Source: Mesorhizobium sp. (GTDB lineage: Bacteria > Pseudomonadota > Alphaproteobacteria > Rhizobiales > Rhizobiaceae). Taken from it: a stretch of 64,000 nt of DNA. Below, in pieces: positions 1-7,523 of the stretch. The notes below the pieces were generated by a model. It saw only the letters and a list, made by a program, of their open reading frames with translations, did no database searches and was not told the DNA's origin. Position 1 is the first letter of the stretch, and each line of letters starts with the position of its first letter. A program made the translations under genes and the position numbers. The stretch spans positions 62,001-126,000 of the forward strand of contig SAQR01000007.1 in NCBI GenBank assembly GCA_004020365.1, given 5' to 3'.

Positions 1-375
1 GGCACCGACAACATTGCCCGCTTCGTCGCGAAGCAGGCGTGGGTGAGCCCTGAACGGGACGAGTTCGCCGTCCGGCCGCTCCGCAATCGCCTGGTCCCAG
101 GAGACATCCCGTCCTTCGCGCAGCGCCACGGCCATCGGACACTCGCCATGCGCCATATCCCGACCGTCCAGATGACGAAGCTTCCACGAGCCGCACCAAA
201 GGTCCCGACCGATTACAGGACGATGGCCCCAGAGCTCAGCTGCGGCTTCGTTGAAGAAGGTGATGCGCCCCCGTTCGTCCACGGTGTACACGGCGACCGG
301 CAGTGCCTGCATCAGATCGGCAGTCGCAACCCCCGGAACTCCGAGGCCGATATCGGCTTGTTCAACGAAGTTCAC
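1..375 (-). CDS. PAS-domain signalling protein, partial (runs off the window)
   Basis: The minus strand encodes a PAS fold: residues from about 22 read MQALPVAVYTVDERG, then ITFFNEAAAELWG, then a W-K-L-x-x-L-D-G-R loop typical of PAS domains in rhizobial HWE or hybrid sensor kinases. The C-terminal output domain lies outside the window, so kinase activity is only an inference. The GTG at 375 overlaps the TGA (374-372) of a short upstream reading frame, which would fit translational coupling; an internal ATG at 312 is the alternative start. The upstream frame (about 372-549, ending SAAEIHENGAHT) has no clear start and I do not annotate it separately. Confidence 0.7.
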   Translation of the reverse strand, partial: MNFVEQADIGLGVPGVATADLMQALPVAVYTVDERGRITFFNEAAAELWGHRPVIGRDLWCGSWKLRHLDGRDMAHGECPMAVALREGRDVSWDQAIAERPDGELVPFRAHPRLLRDEAGNVVGA

Positions 376-549
376 GTGTGGGCGCCATTCTCGTGGATTT
401 CTGCAGCGGACATAATGCCCTTGAGTGATTTCGGTTCCGTCGAGACAATCAGGTGCGCCCCATGTTCGCAGCCGCGGCGATAGTCCCGGACGAGGCCCTG
501 GAGCGACACCGGATCAACGCTGAAGTTTATCTGCCTGGTCGTGCGGGTC

Positions 550-714
550 CTAAATGCGCCCGAGAAGGACCAGGATGATGACGATCAGCAGCACGAGACC
601 GAGGCCGCCGCCACCATAATAGCCGGTGCCGTAGAACGGGCCACCACCCAGACCGCTGAACCCGCCAAGCAGGATAAGGATCAAAATAATGATGAGTATG
701 GTTCCAAGGCTCAT
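550..714 (-). CDS. DUF3309 small membrane protein
   Basis: A 54-residue protein with one hydrophobic segment (residues 4-18), a Gly/Tyr-rich turn around residues 17-37 (GLGGGPFYGTGYYGGGG) and a second hydrophobic segment ending LGRI. This is the usual length and pattern of the DUF3309 family, small inner-membrane proteins of unknown function common in proteobacteria. The start is fixed by GGGAGAA about 6 bases upstream of the ATG. A near-consensus EcfG promoter lies about 75 bases upstream, so stress induction is plausible. No function is known. Confidence 0.85.
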   Translation of the reverse strand: MSLGTILIIILILILLGGFSGLGGGPFYGTGYYGGGGLGLVLLIVIILVLLGRI

Positions 715-1093
715 GGTGCTTCTCCCATTCTTGCGCTGCCGCGCCGAAAAAACGGGCACGTCCATGCGCCTGCTGATGACGGTATGAACTCCCGGAAGGG
801 CTTCCTGTTCCACCGGAAGTAGTATCCTGTCGCTCGTCAAGCCGACATCACAAAGAGCCCGCCGGCCGGGAGCCCGCGGGCAACAGGCTTTTTCAGCCTC
901 GGACCGCCTGGAGGAACGGCGATCACAGCAAAAATGCCTGACGCAGTCCGAAGTTGCGGCGGCAGGCCAAAAAAATGCCGCAGCCACTGCGAGGAGGTGC
1001 TCACAGTCGGCCGGATGACGCCTGGCGCCTCGCCATTTCAGCAGAAAACGCGACGTGCCGGGCCGCACGCTTCGCCGGGGACGCGAATGCAAT
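715..1093. other. intergenic region with no recognisable gene
   Basis: I see no convincing reading frame on either strand. A GC-rich stretch near 865-895 (GCCCGCGGGC followed by CAGGCTTTTT) could form a weak terminator for plus-strand transcripts. The only supported element is the EcfG-like promoter at 787-811. Confidence 0.5.
787..811 (-). promoter_or_regulatory. EcfG-like promoter for the DUF3309 gene
   Basis: On the minus strand GGAAC (811-807) is followed after 16 bases by AGTT (790-787). The alphaproteobacterial general-stress sigma factor EcfG recognises GGAAC-N16/17-CGTT, so the -10 box has one mismatch. Confidence 0.4.
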
Positions 1094-1315
1094 TCACCTT
1101 CCTTTGTGTGCCGGCCGGGTGCCGCCGCCCTTCTTTTCGGCGTCATGAGTATGGTGGCTGTCGCGTTCGCCTCCGCCGCCTGAGATCTTGCTGCGGCTGC
1201 GCAGATCGGAATCGGCTGGCGGCTTTTCGATCACCAGCGGCTCCTTGGCATTTTCGTGCGAGGCGCCAGGACCGCCATGGCGGATGCTGGCGCGGGTCTT
1301 CTTCGACGTGGACAT
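1094..1315 (-). CDS. conserved hypothetical hydrophilic protein, 73 aa
   Basis: A small, charged, Gly/His/Lys-rich protein without hydrophobic segments: MSTSKKTRASIRHGGPG at the start, a DLRSRSKISGGGGERDSHH middle and a basic tail ending AHKGR. It looks intrinsically disordered. AGGTGAT stands 4 bases before the ATG, and the gene begins 8 bases after the stop of the next small gene upstream, so the two form an operon. I do not recognise a named family; composition and the EcfG-like promoter suggest a stress-associated protein. Confidence 0.6.
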   Translation of the reverse strand: MSTSKKTRASIRHGGPGASHENAKEPLVIEKPPADSDLRSRSKISGGGGERDSHHTHDAEKKGGGTRPAHKGR

Positions 1316-1323
1316 GAAATCAC

Positions 1324-1506
1324 CTAACGGTCCTGCTGGTAGCCTTGATGGGTCGTGTTGACTTTCGTGTTGCCCTGCTGGCCCTGTTTGTCGGGATTTG
1401 GGGCGGAATGGCTGTGCTGCGTTTGGTCGACAGGAACCGACTTCTTGTCGCCCGGACCCTTTGGGCTCTGGTTCTCTGCCGGAACGGGTGGTGGTTTTGT
1501 GCTCAT
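1324..1506 (-). CDS. conserved hypothetical Pro/Gln-rich protein, 60 aa
   Basis: Sixty residues rich in Pro, Gln, Lys and Asn (start MSTKPPPVPAENQSPKGPG, end NTTHQGYQQDR), with no hydrophobic core. The type is familiar to me as an uncharacterised small protein of rhizobia. An AAGGAG site 7 bases before the ATG fixes the start. It is the first gene of a two-gene operon with the 73-residue protein downstream and has an EcfG-like promoter at 1530-1555. The role is unknown; a hydrophilin-like stress function is only a guess. Confidence 0.65.
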   Translation of the reverse strand: MSTKPPPVPAENQSPKGPGDKKSVPVDQTQHSHSAPNPDKQGQQGNTKVNTTHQGYQQDR

Positions 1507-1529
1507 GACGTTCTCCTTTCACCAGCCAA

Positions 1530-1555
1530 AACAAGCAGGCCCCCGCGAAGGTTCC
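1530..1555 (-). promoter_or_regulatory. EcfG-like promoter for the 1506/1315 operon
   Basis: On the minus strand GGAAC (1555-1551) is followed after 17 bases by TGTT (1533-1530), one mismatch from the EcfG consensus. The predicted transcription start would lie about 15-20 bases before the ATG at 1506. Confidence 0.45.
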
Positions 1556-1676
1556 TGATACGAAACGTGCGAGGGCAAACTCCTGAAGATTGCCAATTCC
1601 GGCCTTGCCGGCGCGTCGCAGCGCAATAATCTTCTGTCAGGGCGTGGGCACTTCGACCTATTGAAAGGAGCCGACC

Positions 1677-2108
1677 ATGAAACACCAAACACTCGACCAA
1701 CTGCAGACAGTTGCGAAAGTTGAGCCCTCGGCGACATACCCGACCATGACTCGGGCGCAGCGGATCGAGCGTTGGGCAGAGCTTCTCGAACAAAATCCAC
1801 GGCGTTGCCTCGGAGCCCTTTCAGGCACCGAATATCTCAGTCCTGAAGCTCGTGACGTAGCGCGTGGCGCGGGGTCGCCGATCACCGTTGCCTACGAGGA
1901 TCCGGTGCTGCGCGCCATGGGTCTGAAAGATGATACTTACGGTGAGGCAAAGCGCTTCTTCGAGCTAAGTGACTGGCAGTTGCACAACATCGTCTGTCAC
2001 TGCCACGTTGGCGCTACGATGCAAGCGCGATGGGCTGCCGCCAGAGTCCGCCGGACAATTACCGGGAACAGGCTCCTGGCTTGGCTGAGGGCAAGGTTTG
2101 TGCATTGA
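1677..2108 (+). CDS. conserved hypothetical protein, 143 aa
   Basis: A soluble 143-residue protein with an AQRIERWAELLEQ helix near residues 27-39 and a CHCHVGATMQARWAAARVRR segment near residues 107-126, where Cys and His cluster. The C-terminal third is strongly basic. GAAAGGAG stands 7 bases before the ATG and is the best start signal. I do not recognise a characterised family. Its neighbours are stress and envelope genes, but no EcfG box is visible directly upstream. Confidence 0.6.
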   Translation: MKHQTLDQLQTVAKVEPSATYPTMTRAQRIERWAELLEQNPRRCLGALSGTEYLSPEARDVARGAGSPITVAYEDPVLRAMGLKDDTYGEAKRFFELSDWQLHNIVCHCHVGATMQARWAAARVRRTITGNRLLAWLRARFVH

Positions 2109-2377
2109 AGCCGGCCCAGAACGGTGACGACAGGTCTTGATCGTTCTCGTTAGCGGCTGGCCGCCAAATCCTGGCGGCACCGCCGGCAGCGCAGTGGATC
2201 GTGGAGCCGACGCCGTGCTTTCAGGGCGGCCGGGTGAAGACCTCATGCTCGCCCGGTCGGGGCTCATTGTCGGCGAGCACGAATTGGAGCGGACCCCATT
2301 TAGAGGGTGACCCCAAGCTCGACTTTACGTGAGCACGGCCCGCGCTCATACGATCCCACATGTGCATCGCTCTCGGA
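2109..2377. other. intergenic region, nothing recognised
   Basis: No reading frame with a credible start or family resemblance on either strand. The downstream edge carries the EcfG-like promoter of the PEBP gene. Confidence 0.5.
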
Positions 2378-2402
2378 GGAACAATAGCCGGTTGTGGTTG
2401 TT
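2378..2402 (+). promoter_or_regulatory. EcfG-like promoter for the first PEBP gene
   Basis: GGAAC (2378-2382) is followed after 16 bases by TGTT (2399-2402), one mismatch from GGAAC-N16-CGTT. It lies 80 bases before the ATG at 2483. Confidence 0.45.
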
Positions 2403-2482
2403 GGGATCGTCTGATCGAAGGCCGCTATGAGAGCGCCCAAAGCCTCTATTTCGACGAGTCTAGCCGAGCAAGGAAGAAAGTG

Positions 2483-2944
2483 ATGGCGTTCACTTTGACC
2501 AGTCCCGCCTTTCAGAACGGCCAGCCGATTCCGGATCGTCATGCCCGGCGCGGCGATAATCTGTCTCCGTTTCTGGAATGGAGCGATCCGCCGCCGGGCA
2601 CTCAGAGCTACGTGCTCGTCATGGAAGATACGGATGCACCGTCACGGGCGTCCCGGCATTGGGTCGTCTACGACATCGGCGGAGACCGGCGTCATTTGGC
2701 CGAAGGGCGGAGCTCAAAAGCGCGAACCGAGGACCTGCCTCATGGCTTCAATGATTTCGGTAATCTCCACTACGATGGACCCGACCAGCATCCGGACGGC
2801 AAGCCACACACCTACCGCTTCAGGCTCGCGGCCCTTGGCATTGCCAATCTTCCAATCGGCCCGGAACCCGATGCCCTGGTCGTGTGGCAGGCTGCCCGTG
2901 AAAACATGTTGGGTGAGGCGGAATTAATCGGCACCTACGGATGA
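2483..2944 (+). CDS. YbhB/YbcL family phosphatidylethanolamine-binding-like protein
   Basis: A 153-residue PEBP-fold protein. It starts MAFTLTSPAF, has the ligand-pocket motif EDTDAPSRASRHWVVYDI around residues 48-65 (the family D-x-D-A-P ... H-W), and a DLPHGFNDFGNLHYDGPDQH loop in the middle. Bacterial YbhB/YbcL proteins bind small anionic ligands; no enzyme reaction is established. The start follows AAGGAAG at a good distance, and upstream in-frame codons do not match the family. A second PEBP gene lies at 5476, so this locus carries two paralogues. No signal peptide, hence probably cytoplasmic. Confidence 0.88.
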   Translation: MAFTLTSPAFQNGQPIPDRHARRGDNLSPFLEWSDPPPGTQSYVLVMEDTDAPSRASRHWVVYDIGGDRRHLAEGRSSKARTEDLPHGFNDFGNLHYDGPDQHPDGKPHTYRFRLAALGIANLPIGPEPDALVVWQAARENMLGEAELIGTYG

Positions 2945-3117
2945 TCAGCGCCAGGCAGGTTCGTTCTCCTGCTCGTAATGGCGGAATGCGGTCCGCGGGT
3001 CAGTTGAAGCTCCGATGAATTTCCAGGGTCGCGTCGTGGCGTTCAAGGACCGTTCTCACGGGCTCTACGAAGACCTTGCGCAGAGTTCATCCCGTGACAT
3101 TCCCGCAATCTCGTCGG

Positions 3118-3142
3118 GGAACCTTTCTTGAGGGACATGGTT
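3118..3142 (+). promoter_or_regulatory. EcfG-like promoter for the 66-aa protein (and possibly the protease)
   Basis: GGAAC (3118-3122), a 16-base spacer, then GGTT (3139-3142), one mismatch from the EcfG consensus. It lies 47 bases before the ATG at 3189. Confidence 0.45.
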
Positions 3143-3188
3143 GGAATGTGCGGCCGAAGAATCCGTGCCTGTGCCAAGGAGGTTCGCT

Positions 3189-3389
3189 ATGAAGCTTCGC
3201 GAGTTGATGGACCAGATAAAGGATCTGCCCCCGGATACCCTGGTCTGTGCCGCCGAGATCGACGAGGCATTTGCGGCCAACGTTGCCGGCATAGAAACAG
3301 TGGAAGGCGCCCGGGTCGAAAGTCGCAAGCCGGACGGCACCGAAGCTGTCGAACTCGCCAACGGCAAGGTTGTCGTAATCCGCCGGTGA
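3189..3389 (+). CDS. conserved hypothetical protein, 66 aa
   Basis: A 66-residue soluble protein (MKLRELMDQIKDLPPDTLV ... ELANGKVVVIRR) with an N-terminal amphipathic helix and a C-terminal strand-like segment. The start is decided by the strong AGGAGG site 7 bases before this ATG; an upstream in-frame ATG at 3141 has no such site. It precedes the Do-type protease by 63 bases on the same strand and may be co-transcribed from the EcfG-like promoter at 3118. Function unknown. Confidence 0.65.
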   Translation: MKLRELMDQIKDLPPDTLVCAAEIDEAFAANVAGIETVEGARVESRKPDGTEAVELANGKVVVIRR

Positions 3390-3452
3390 AGCGCTGAATA
3401 ATGCCGGAGCCGTCGCATGCTTGATCACTGAACGCTGGAGGAGTCGCAGGCC

Positions 3453-4862
3453 ATGTTATCTGTATTGAACAAAAGACTTTGCGCCGGCCTGATCGCCGGA
3501 ACTCTGATGCTCTCGGCCGGCGGCTTTGCTCCGCTCGCAGCCCAGGAGATCCCGAACGACTTCACGGCAATCGTGCGCGAGAAAATTCCGGCCGTGGTCG
3601 CAATAACGACCAAACAGATCATCCAGGACCAGGGGACGCTGGGTGACTTTCTCAGTCCGTTCGGCAGTCCCGGCCTCGGACCGGCGCAACCGCAGGTGCG
3701 AGAGGCGCTTGGCTCAGGCTTTGTGATCAGCCCCGATGGCTACATCGTCACCAACAACCATGTCGTTGCCGATGCAAGCGAAATCCATGTCGTATTCTCC
3801 GACAAGGAGAATTTGCCTGCGCAACTCGTCGGCCGCGATCCGGCAACCGACCTCGCGGTGCTGAAGATCAAGCCACGGTCCAATATGACAACGACCGCCT
3901 GGGGTGACTCCGATGCAGTACAACCGGGCGCATGGACGATCGCGATCGGCAGTCCGTTCGGGCTCGGTGGGACCGTCACCGTCGGCGTGCTTTCGGCCCG
4001 TTCGCGCGACATCAATGCCGGTCCTTACGACGACTTTCTCCAGACCGACGCCTCGATCAATCGCGGCAATTCCGGCGGCCCCCTGTTCAATGCGCGCGGC
4101 GAAGTGATCGGGGTCAATACCGCCATCGTATCTCCCACAGGCGGCAGCATAGGGATTGGCTTTGCGGTGCCATCCCGCACCGCCCGCAACGTCGTCGACC
4201 AGTTGATCCGCACTGGCCGGATCGAGCGCGGTTACATCGGGGTGCGCCTCCAGGAGATCACGCCGTCGATTGCCGAGGCGCTTGGAATACAAGGCAGCAA
4301 GGGAGCGCTGGTCGCTTCGGTCGAACCCGGCAGTCCGGCAGAGCAGGCAGGCATACAGGCGGGAGACGTGATTACACGCTTTAACGGCAAGGACATCCAG
4401 AGCGTCCACGATCTGACGCTCGCGGCTGCGAGCCAAAAGCCGGGAACAAGAACGACGCTGACAAGGAATCGCGGAGGCAGCCAACAGGAAATAGCCCTGA
4501 CCATCGGACAGCGCGACGATGAGGAGCAACAACAGACCGGCGCCGTTCCAAGGTCGGACACGGCCGATGCGCGTCTTGGATTGTCGCTCAGCCCGATCCC
4601 GGATGAGGCGCGCCAGCAGCTTGGACTCGAGCCGGACACCACAGGCGTGTTCGTCCAGGAAGTGGCTCCCAACAGCCTCGCCGCCGAAAACGGCTTCCAG
4701 CCTGGCGATGTTATCGTCTCGGCCAACAACCGGAATGTGACGCAGCCGTCGGACATCCAGGAGGAGTGGGAGAGATCCCGCCAACAGAACAAGCCGATAT
4801 TGTTCCGCATCAGCAGGCAAGGGCAATCTCTTTTCGTTGCCGTGGCCACGGCCAAATCTTGA
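3453..4862 (+). CDS. degP: Do-family periplasmic serine endoprotease (DegP/HtrA type)
   Basis: A 469-residue trypsin-fold protease with two PDZ domains. A signal peptide covers residues 1-30 (cut after APLAA). The catalytic triad is visible: His103 in TNNHVV, Asp133 in DPATDLAVLKI and Ser207 in RGNSGGPLF. PDZ1 begins near GYIGVRLQEITP (about 265-355), PDZ2 follows from about 370 and keeps GVFVQEVAPNSLAAENG. The family degrades or refolds misfolded envelope proteins in the periplasm. Length is normal for rhizobial DegP1-like proteins. The paralogue (degP, mucD, degQ) cannot be assigned from sequence alone. Confidence 0.95.
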   Translation: MLSVLNKRLCAGLIAGTLMLSAGGFAPLAAQEIPNDFTAIVREKIPAVVAITTKQIIQDQGTLGDFLSPFGSPGLGPAQPQVREALGSGFVISPDGYIVTNNHVVADASEIHVVFSDKENLPAQLVGRDPATDLAVLKIKPRSNMTTTAWGDSDAVQPGAWTIAIGSPFGLGGTVTVGVLSARSRDINAGPYDDFLQTDASINRGNSGGPLFNARGEVIGVNTAIVSPTGGSIGIGFAVPSRTARNVVDQLIRTGRIERGYIGVRLQEITPSIAEALGIQGSKGALVASVEPGSPAEQAGIQAGDVITRFNGKDIQSVHDLTLAAASQKPGTRTTLTRNRGGSQQEIALTIGQRDDEEQQQTGAVPRSDTADARLGLSLSPIPDEARQQLGLEPDTTGVFVQEVAPNSLAAENGFQPGDVIVSANNRNVTQPSDIQEEWERSRQQNKPILFRISRQGQSLFVAVATAKS

Positions 4863-4929
4863 CCGGCTTGGCGAGCGCAACGTTGGCCGAATGGATCACA
4901 CGCTTTCGCGACAGGCGGCCTTTAGGACG

Positions 4930-4954
4930 GGAACAACAGCCGACCAAGGCCGTT
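4930..4954 (+). promoter_or_regulatory. perfect EcfG promoter for the DUF2267 gene
   Basis: GGAAC (4930-4934), exactly 16 bases, then CGTT (4951-4954): a full match to the general-stress sigma consensus, 41 bases before the ATG at 4995. Confidence 0.7.
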
Positions 4955-4994
4955 TCGTCCAATGAGTCATTCAACCTGTTGAAAGGAGGCTTCG

Positions 4995-5432
4995 ATGAGC
5001 GCCACCGGACTCGACGTATTCGACAAGACGCTGCAGACCACAAATATCTGGCTCGATGAGATCATGACCGAATTGGGACCGGACCGGCAGGTCGCATGGC
5101 ATGTGCTTGGAGCGGTGCTCCACGCCCTGCGAGACCGCATGCAGCCGGATCTTGCCGCCCACCTCGGCTCGCAGCTGCCTATCCTCGTGCGCGGCGCCTA
5201 TTACGACCAATATCAGCCCTCCAAGACTCCTGAAAAATTGCGGTCGCTCGACGAGTTCCTGGCCAAAATCAAGGCCGAGCTGGAATTCACCCGACCGGTC
5301 GATTCCAAGGATGCATTCAGGGTCGTATCCAAGGTGCTCGCTCACCATGTGGGAGAAGGGCAGATGACCAAGGTTTGGGACTCCTTGCCAGCAGAAATCA
5401 GGCGCGTCGCGGAAGCTCAGCAAGCGGCGTGA
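4995..5432 (+). CDS. DUF2267 domain protein
   Basis: A 145-residue, all-helical, acidic protein typical of DUF2267: an N-terminal FDKTLQTTNIWLDEIM helix, the conserved AWHVLGAVLHALRDRM stretch (residues about 34-49), and a second repeat-like half with AFRVVSKVLAHHVGEGQM and LPAEIRRV. Function is unknown, but such genes are often stress-induced. An AAAGGAGG site precedes the ATG, and a perfect EcfG promoter lies directly upstream. The second PEBP gene follows after 43 bases and is probably in the same transcript. Confidence 0.9.
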   Translation: MSATGLDVFDKTLQTTNIWLDEIMTELGPDRQVAWHVLGAVLHALRDRMQPDLAAHLGSQLPILVRGAYYDQYQPSKTPEKLRSLDEFLAKIKAELEFTRPVDSKDAFRVVSKVLAHHVGEGQMTKVWDSLPAEIRRVAEAQQAA

Positions 5433-5475
5433 AATACGCCAGATCTAGCTGGTCTCGTTTCTTGGGGAGACGGAA

Positions 5476-5940
5476 ATGCCACTCACCCTTATCAGCCCGG
5501 CGTTCCCGGCGGGCGGGAAAATCCCTGAAAGGTATACCCGCGACGGCGAGAACGTCTCACCACCGCTAAAATGGTCCGGTGTTCCGGACGGTACCAAGAG
5601 CCTTGTTCTTGTCGTGCAGGATCCCGACGCGCCGAGCGGGGTTTTCGGGCACTGGGCTGTGTTCAATATCCCGCCCGATGCCGGCGAGCTCGCCGAGGCG
5701 CAGGACGGCAAGCCAGGCCCGTCGGCACTCAGGCAAGGCACCAACGATTTCGGCAATGCCTATTACGATGGCCCGCAGCCGCCGGTGGGACATGGCGTCC
5801 ATCATTATCATTTTCGGCTGGCCGCGCTCGACGTGCCGAGCCTCAGTGTGCCGGGACAGGCGGGCGTGCAGTCTGTCTGGAAGGAAGCCCAGAAGCATGC
5901 GCTGGAGCAGACTGAACTGGTCGGAACCTACGCACGGTAA
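5476..5940 (+). CDS. YbhB/YbcL family phosphatidylethanolamine-binding-like protein
   Basis: A 154-residue PEBP-fold protein with the canonical family elements: PERYTRDGENVSPPLKW near residues 18-34, VVQDPDAPSGVFGHWAVFNI (ligand pocket) near 48-67, and DFGNAYYDGPQPP before the HHYHFRLAALD strand. It resembles the standard family more closely than the copy at 2483, which suggests divergence of paralogues rather than a recent duplication. No signal peptide. It lies 43 bases after the DUF2267 gene and likely shares its EcfG promoter. The ligand is unknown. Confidence 0.92.
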   Translation: MPLTLISPAFPAGGKIPERYTRDGENVSPPLKWSGVPDGTKSLVLVVQDPDAPSGVFGHWAVFNIPPDAGELAEAQDGKPGPSALRQGTNDFGNAYYDGPQPPVGHGVHHYHFRLAALDVPSLSVPGQAGVQSVWKEAQKHALEQTELVGTYAR

Positions 5941-5968
5941 CACCGGGCTGTGCCGGTCGCCGCCTTTT

Positions 5969-7444
5969 CTACAGCGCCGCCGGGGCAAGCGGTTTTCGAG
6001 CCGGGCCATGGATGATCGAACCGTCGGCGGCGAAAATCGAGCCATGGCAAGGACAATCCCAGGTGTTGTCGGCGTTGTTCCAGGTCACGGTGCAGCCCTT
6101 GTGGGTGCATGTCGCCGAAACCGGGTGGAGCACCCCTTCAGCGTCTCGCCATGCCGCGATCTTTTCGTCACCCCTGACGATTACACCGCCCATGCCGGGC
6201 ACGATGTCGTCGACGCCTGAGACAATCGATTGGCTGCGGCCATTCTTGTGAAAGTCCTCGGGATAAGGCCGCGCCGGATCATAGAGCTTTTGCCATGGGC
6301 TCGGCCGCGCGCAGATCAGATCCGCGATCATCATGCCTGCGGCCGTTCCATTGGTGATGCCCCAGGCGTTGAATCCCGTGGCGATATGAAACCCGGAGGC
6401 TTTGGCCGGATCGGGCTCGCCGGCATACGGAACCCTGTCGGCCGTATCATAGTCCTCATTACACCAGCGCCACGCAACGTCGCCAACGGGAAGGTTCATT
6501 CTTGCCCATTGTTCCAGTTCGACAAACCGTTTCGCCACGTCGCCGTCCTGGCCCGTGTCAAACTTGGGGCCGAGTGCGACAAGCAGCGGGCCTTCGGCGT
6601 CGCGGCCGGTGCGGATGGAATGCGTCGGATCGTCGATGCCGATGAACATGCCGTCGACAGCAAGAGGGTCATCGACCCGAAACGCCATGGCAGTGTGGCA
6701 GCGCGGCTGGGTCCGGTTCGCCATGCCGACGGGGCTCTTCACCGTCATGTTGGTGGCGACGACCACATGCTCGGCGTGAACGGTGCCGATGTCGGCAACG
6801 ACGCGCCAGCGGCTTGCCTCGCCGATCGAGATCGCGCGGCTGTTTTCGAAAATCCGGCCGCCACGGGCCGTCACCGCTTGAGCCAGGCCAACCAGATACA
6901 TCGCCGGATTGAACTGCGCCTGGTCGGAAAAACGCAGAGCGGCGGCCGTTTCGAAAGGCAGCGGCGCGCGCTCGAGGACATCGGCGTCCAGCCCAAGCTG
7001 GCGCGCGGCTTCCGCCTCGGCCACGATCTCCGCGCGCTGGCTCGCATCGCAGGTGTAGGTATAGGCATCCTTGTTCTCGAGGTCGCAGGCGATGGCATGG
7101 TCGACAACCCATTCCCGGATCTGGGTGGCGCCGGCGGAATTCGCGTCGGCATAGGTCTGCGCCAGGTCCCGCCCGAAGGTGTCGATGAGATGGCGATAGA
7201 TCAACGCGTGCTGCGTCGTGATCTTGGCCGTTGAGCGGCCGGTCACCTGGCCGCCTGTTCGCAGGCCTTCGACGACGATCACCGACCGACCGGTCTCGCA
7301 AAGGCGAAGCGCTGTCGTGAGCCCGACAATCCCGGCGCCGACGACAACGGCATCAGCATGGATTGAGCCCTCGAGCAGGGGATAGTTCGTAGCGGTGGCC
7401 GCCGCCACCCAGCAGCTTCCCGTTTTTCCCGAAAGAATGGCCAT
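5969..7444 (-). CDS. FAD-dependent oxidoreductase with C-terminal Rieske [2Fe-2S] domain
   Basis: A 491-residue two-domain enzyme. The N-terminal DAO-type FAD fold has the dinucleotide motif DAVVVGAGIVGLTTALRL (about residues 28-45). The C-terminus is a Rieske domain whose cluster ligands are visible as CTHKGC and, 16 residues later, CPCHGS. Such fusions are widespread in soil bacteria, with substrate unknown. I chose the ATG at 7444 because a near-consensus EcfG promoter (7510-7485) lies just upstream and leaves room for a short leader; in-frame ATGs at 7480 and 7474 are possible. It converges with the PEBP gene, whose stop is 29 bases away. Confidence 0.9.
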   Translation of the reverse strand: MAILSGKTGSCWVAAATATNYPLLEGSIHADAVVVGAGIVGLTTALRLCETGRSVIVVEGLRTGGQVTGRSTAKITTQHALIYRHLIDTFGRDLAQTYADANSAGATQIREWVVDHAIACDLENKDAYTYTCDASQRAEIVAEAEAARQLGLDADVLERAPLPFETAAALRFSDQAQFNPAMYLVGLAQAVTARGGRIFENSRAISIGEASRWRVVADIGTVHAEHVVVATNMTVKSPVGMANRTQPRCHTAMAFRVDDPLAVDGMFIGIDDPTHSIRTGRDAEGPLLVALGPKFDTGQDGDVAKRFVELEQWARMNLPVGDVAWRWCNEDYDTADRVPYAGEPDPAKASGFHIATGFNAWGITNGTAAGMMIADLICARPSPWQKLYDPARPYPEDFHKNGRSQSIVSGVDDIVPGMGGVIVRGDEKIAAWRDAEGVLHPVSATCTHKGCTVTWNNADNTWDCPCHGSIFAADGSIIHGPARKPLAPAAL

Positions 7445-7484
7445 TTCACCGGCGTCCCATGCGCTTCGATGCATCTCCATCGAC

Positions 7485-7510
7485 AACCCGCGCCGGCGCG
7501 AAAACGTTCC
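7485..7510 (-). promoter_or_regulatory. EcfG-like promoter for the FAD-Rieske gene
   Basis: On the minus strand GGAAC (7510-7506) is followed after 17 bases by GGTT (7488-7485), one mismatch from consensus, about 40 bases before the chosen start at 7444. Confidence 0.4.
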
Positions 7511-7523
7511 GGATTTACCATCT

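Noticed and set aside
3714-4880. 388-codon open frame antisense to the Do protease
   Set aside because: The sense strand encodes a complete protease with triad and PDZ domains; the antisense reading has no family resemblance and is a GC-rich shadow.
6230-7234. 334-codon plus-strand frame opposite the FAD-Rieske gene
   Set aside because: Low-complexity His/Arg/Gly-rich shadow of a well-supported gene.
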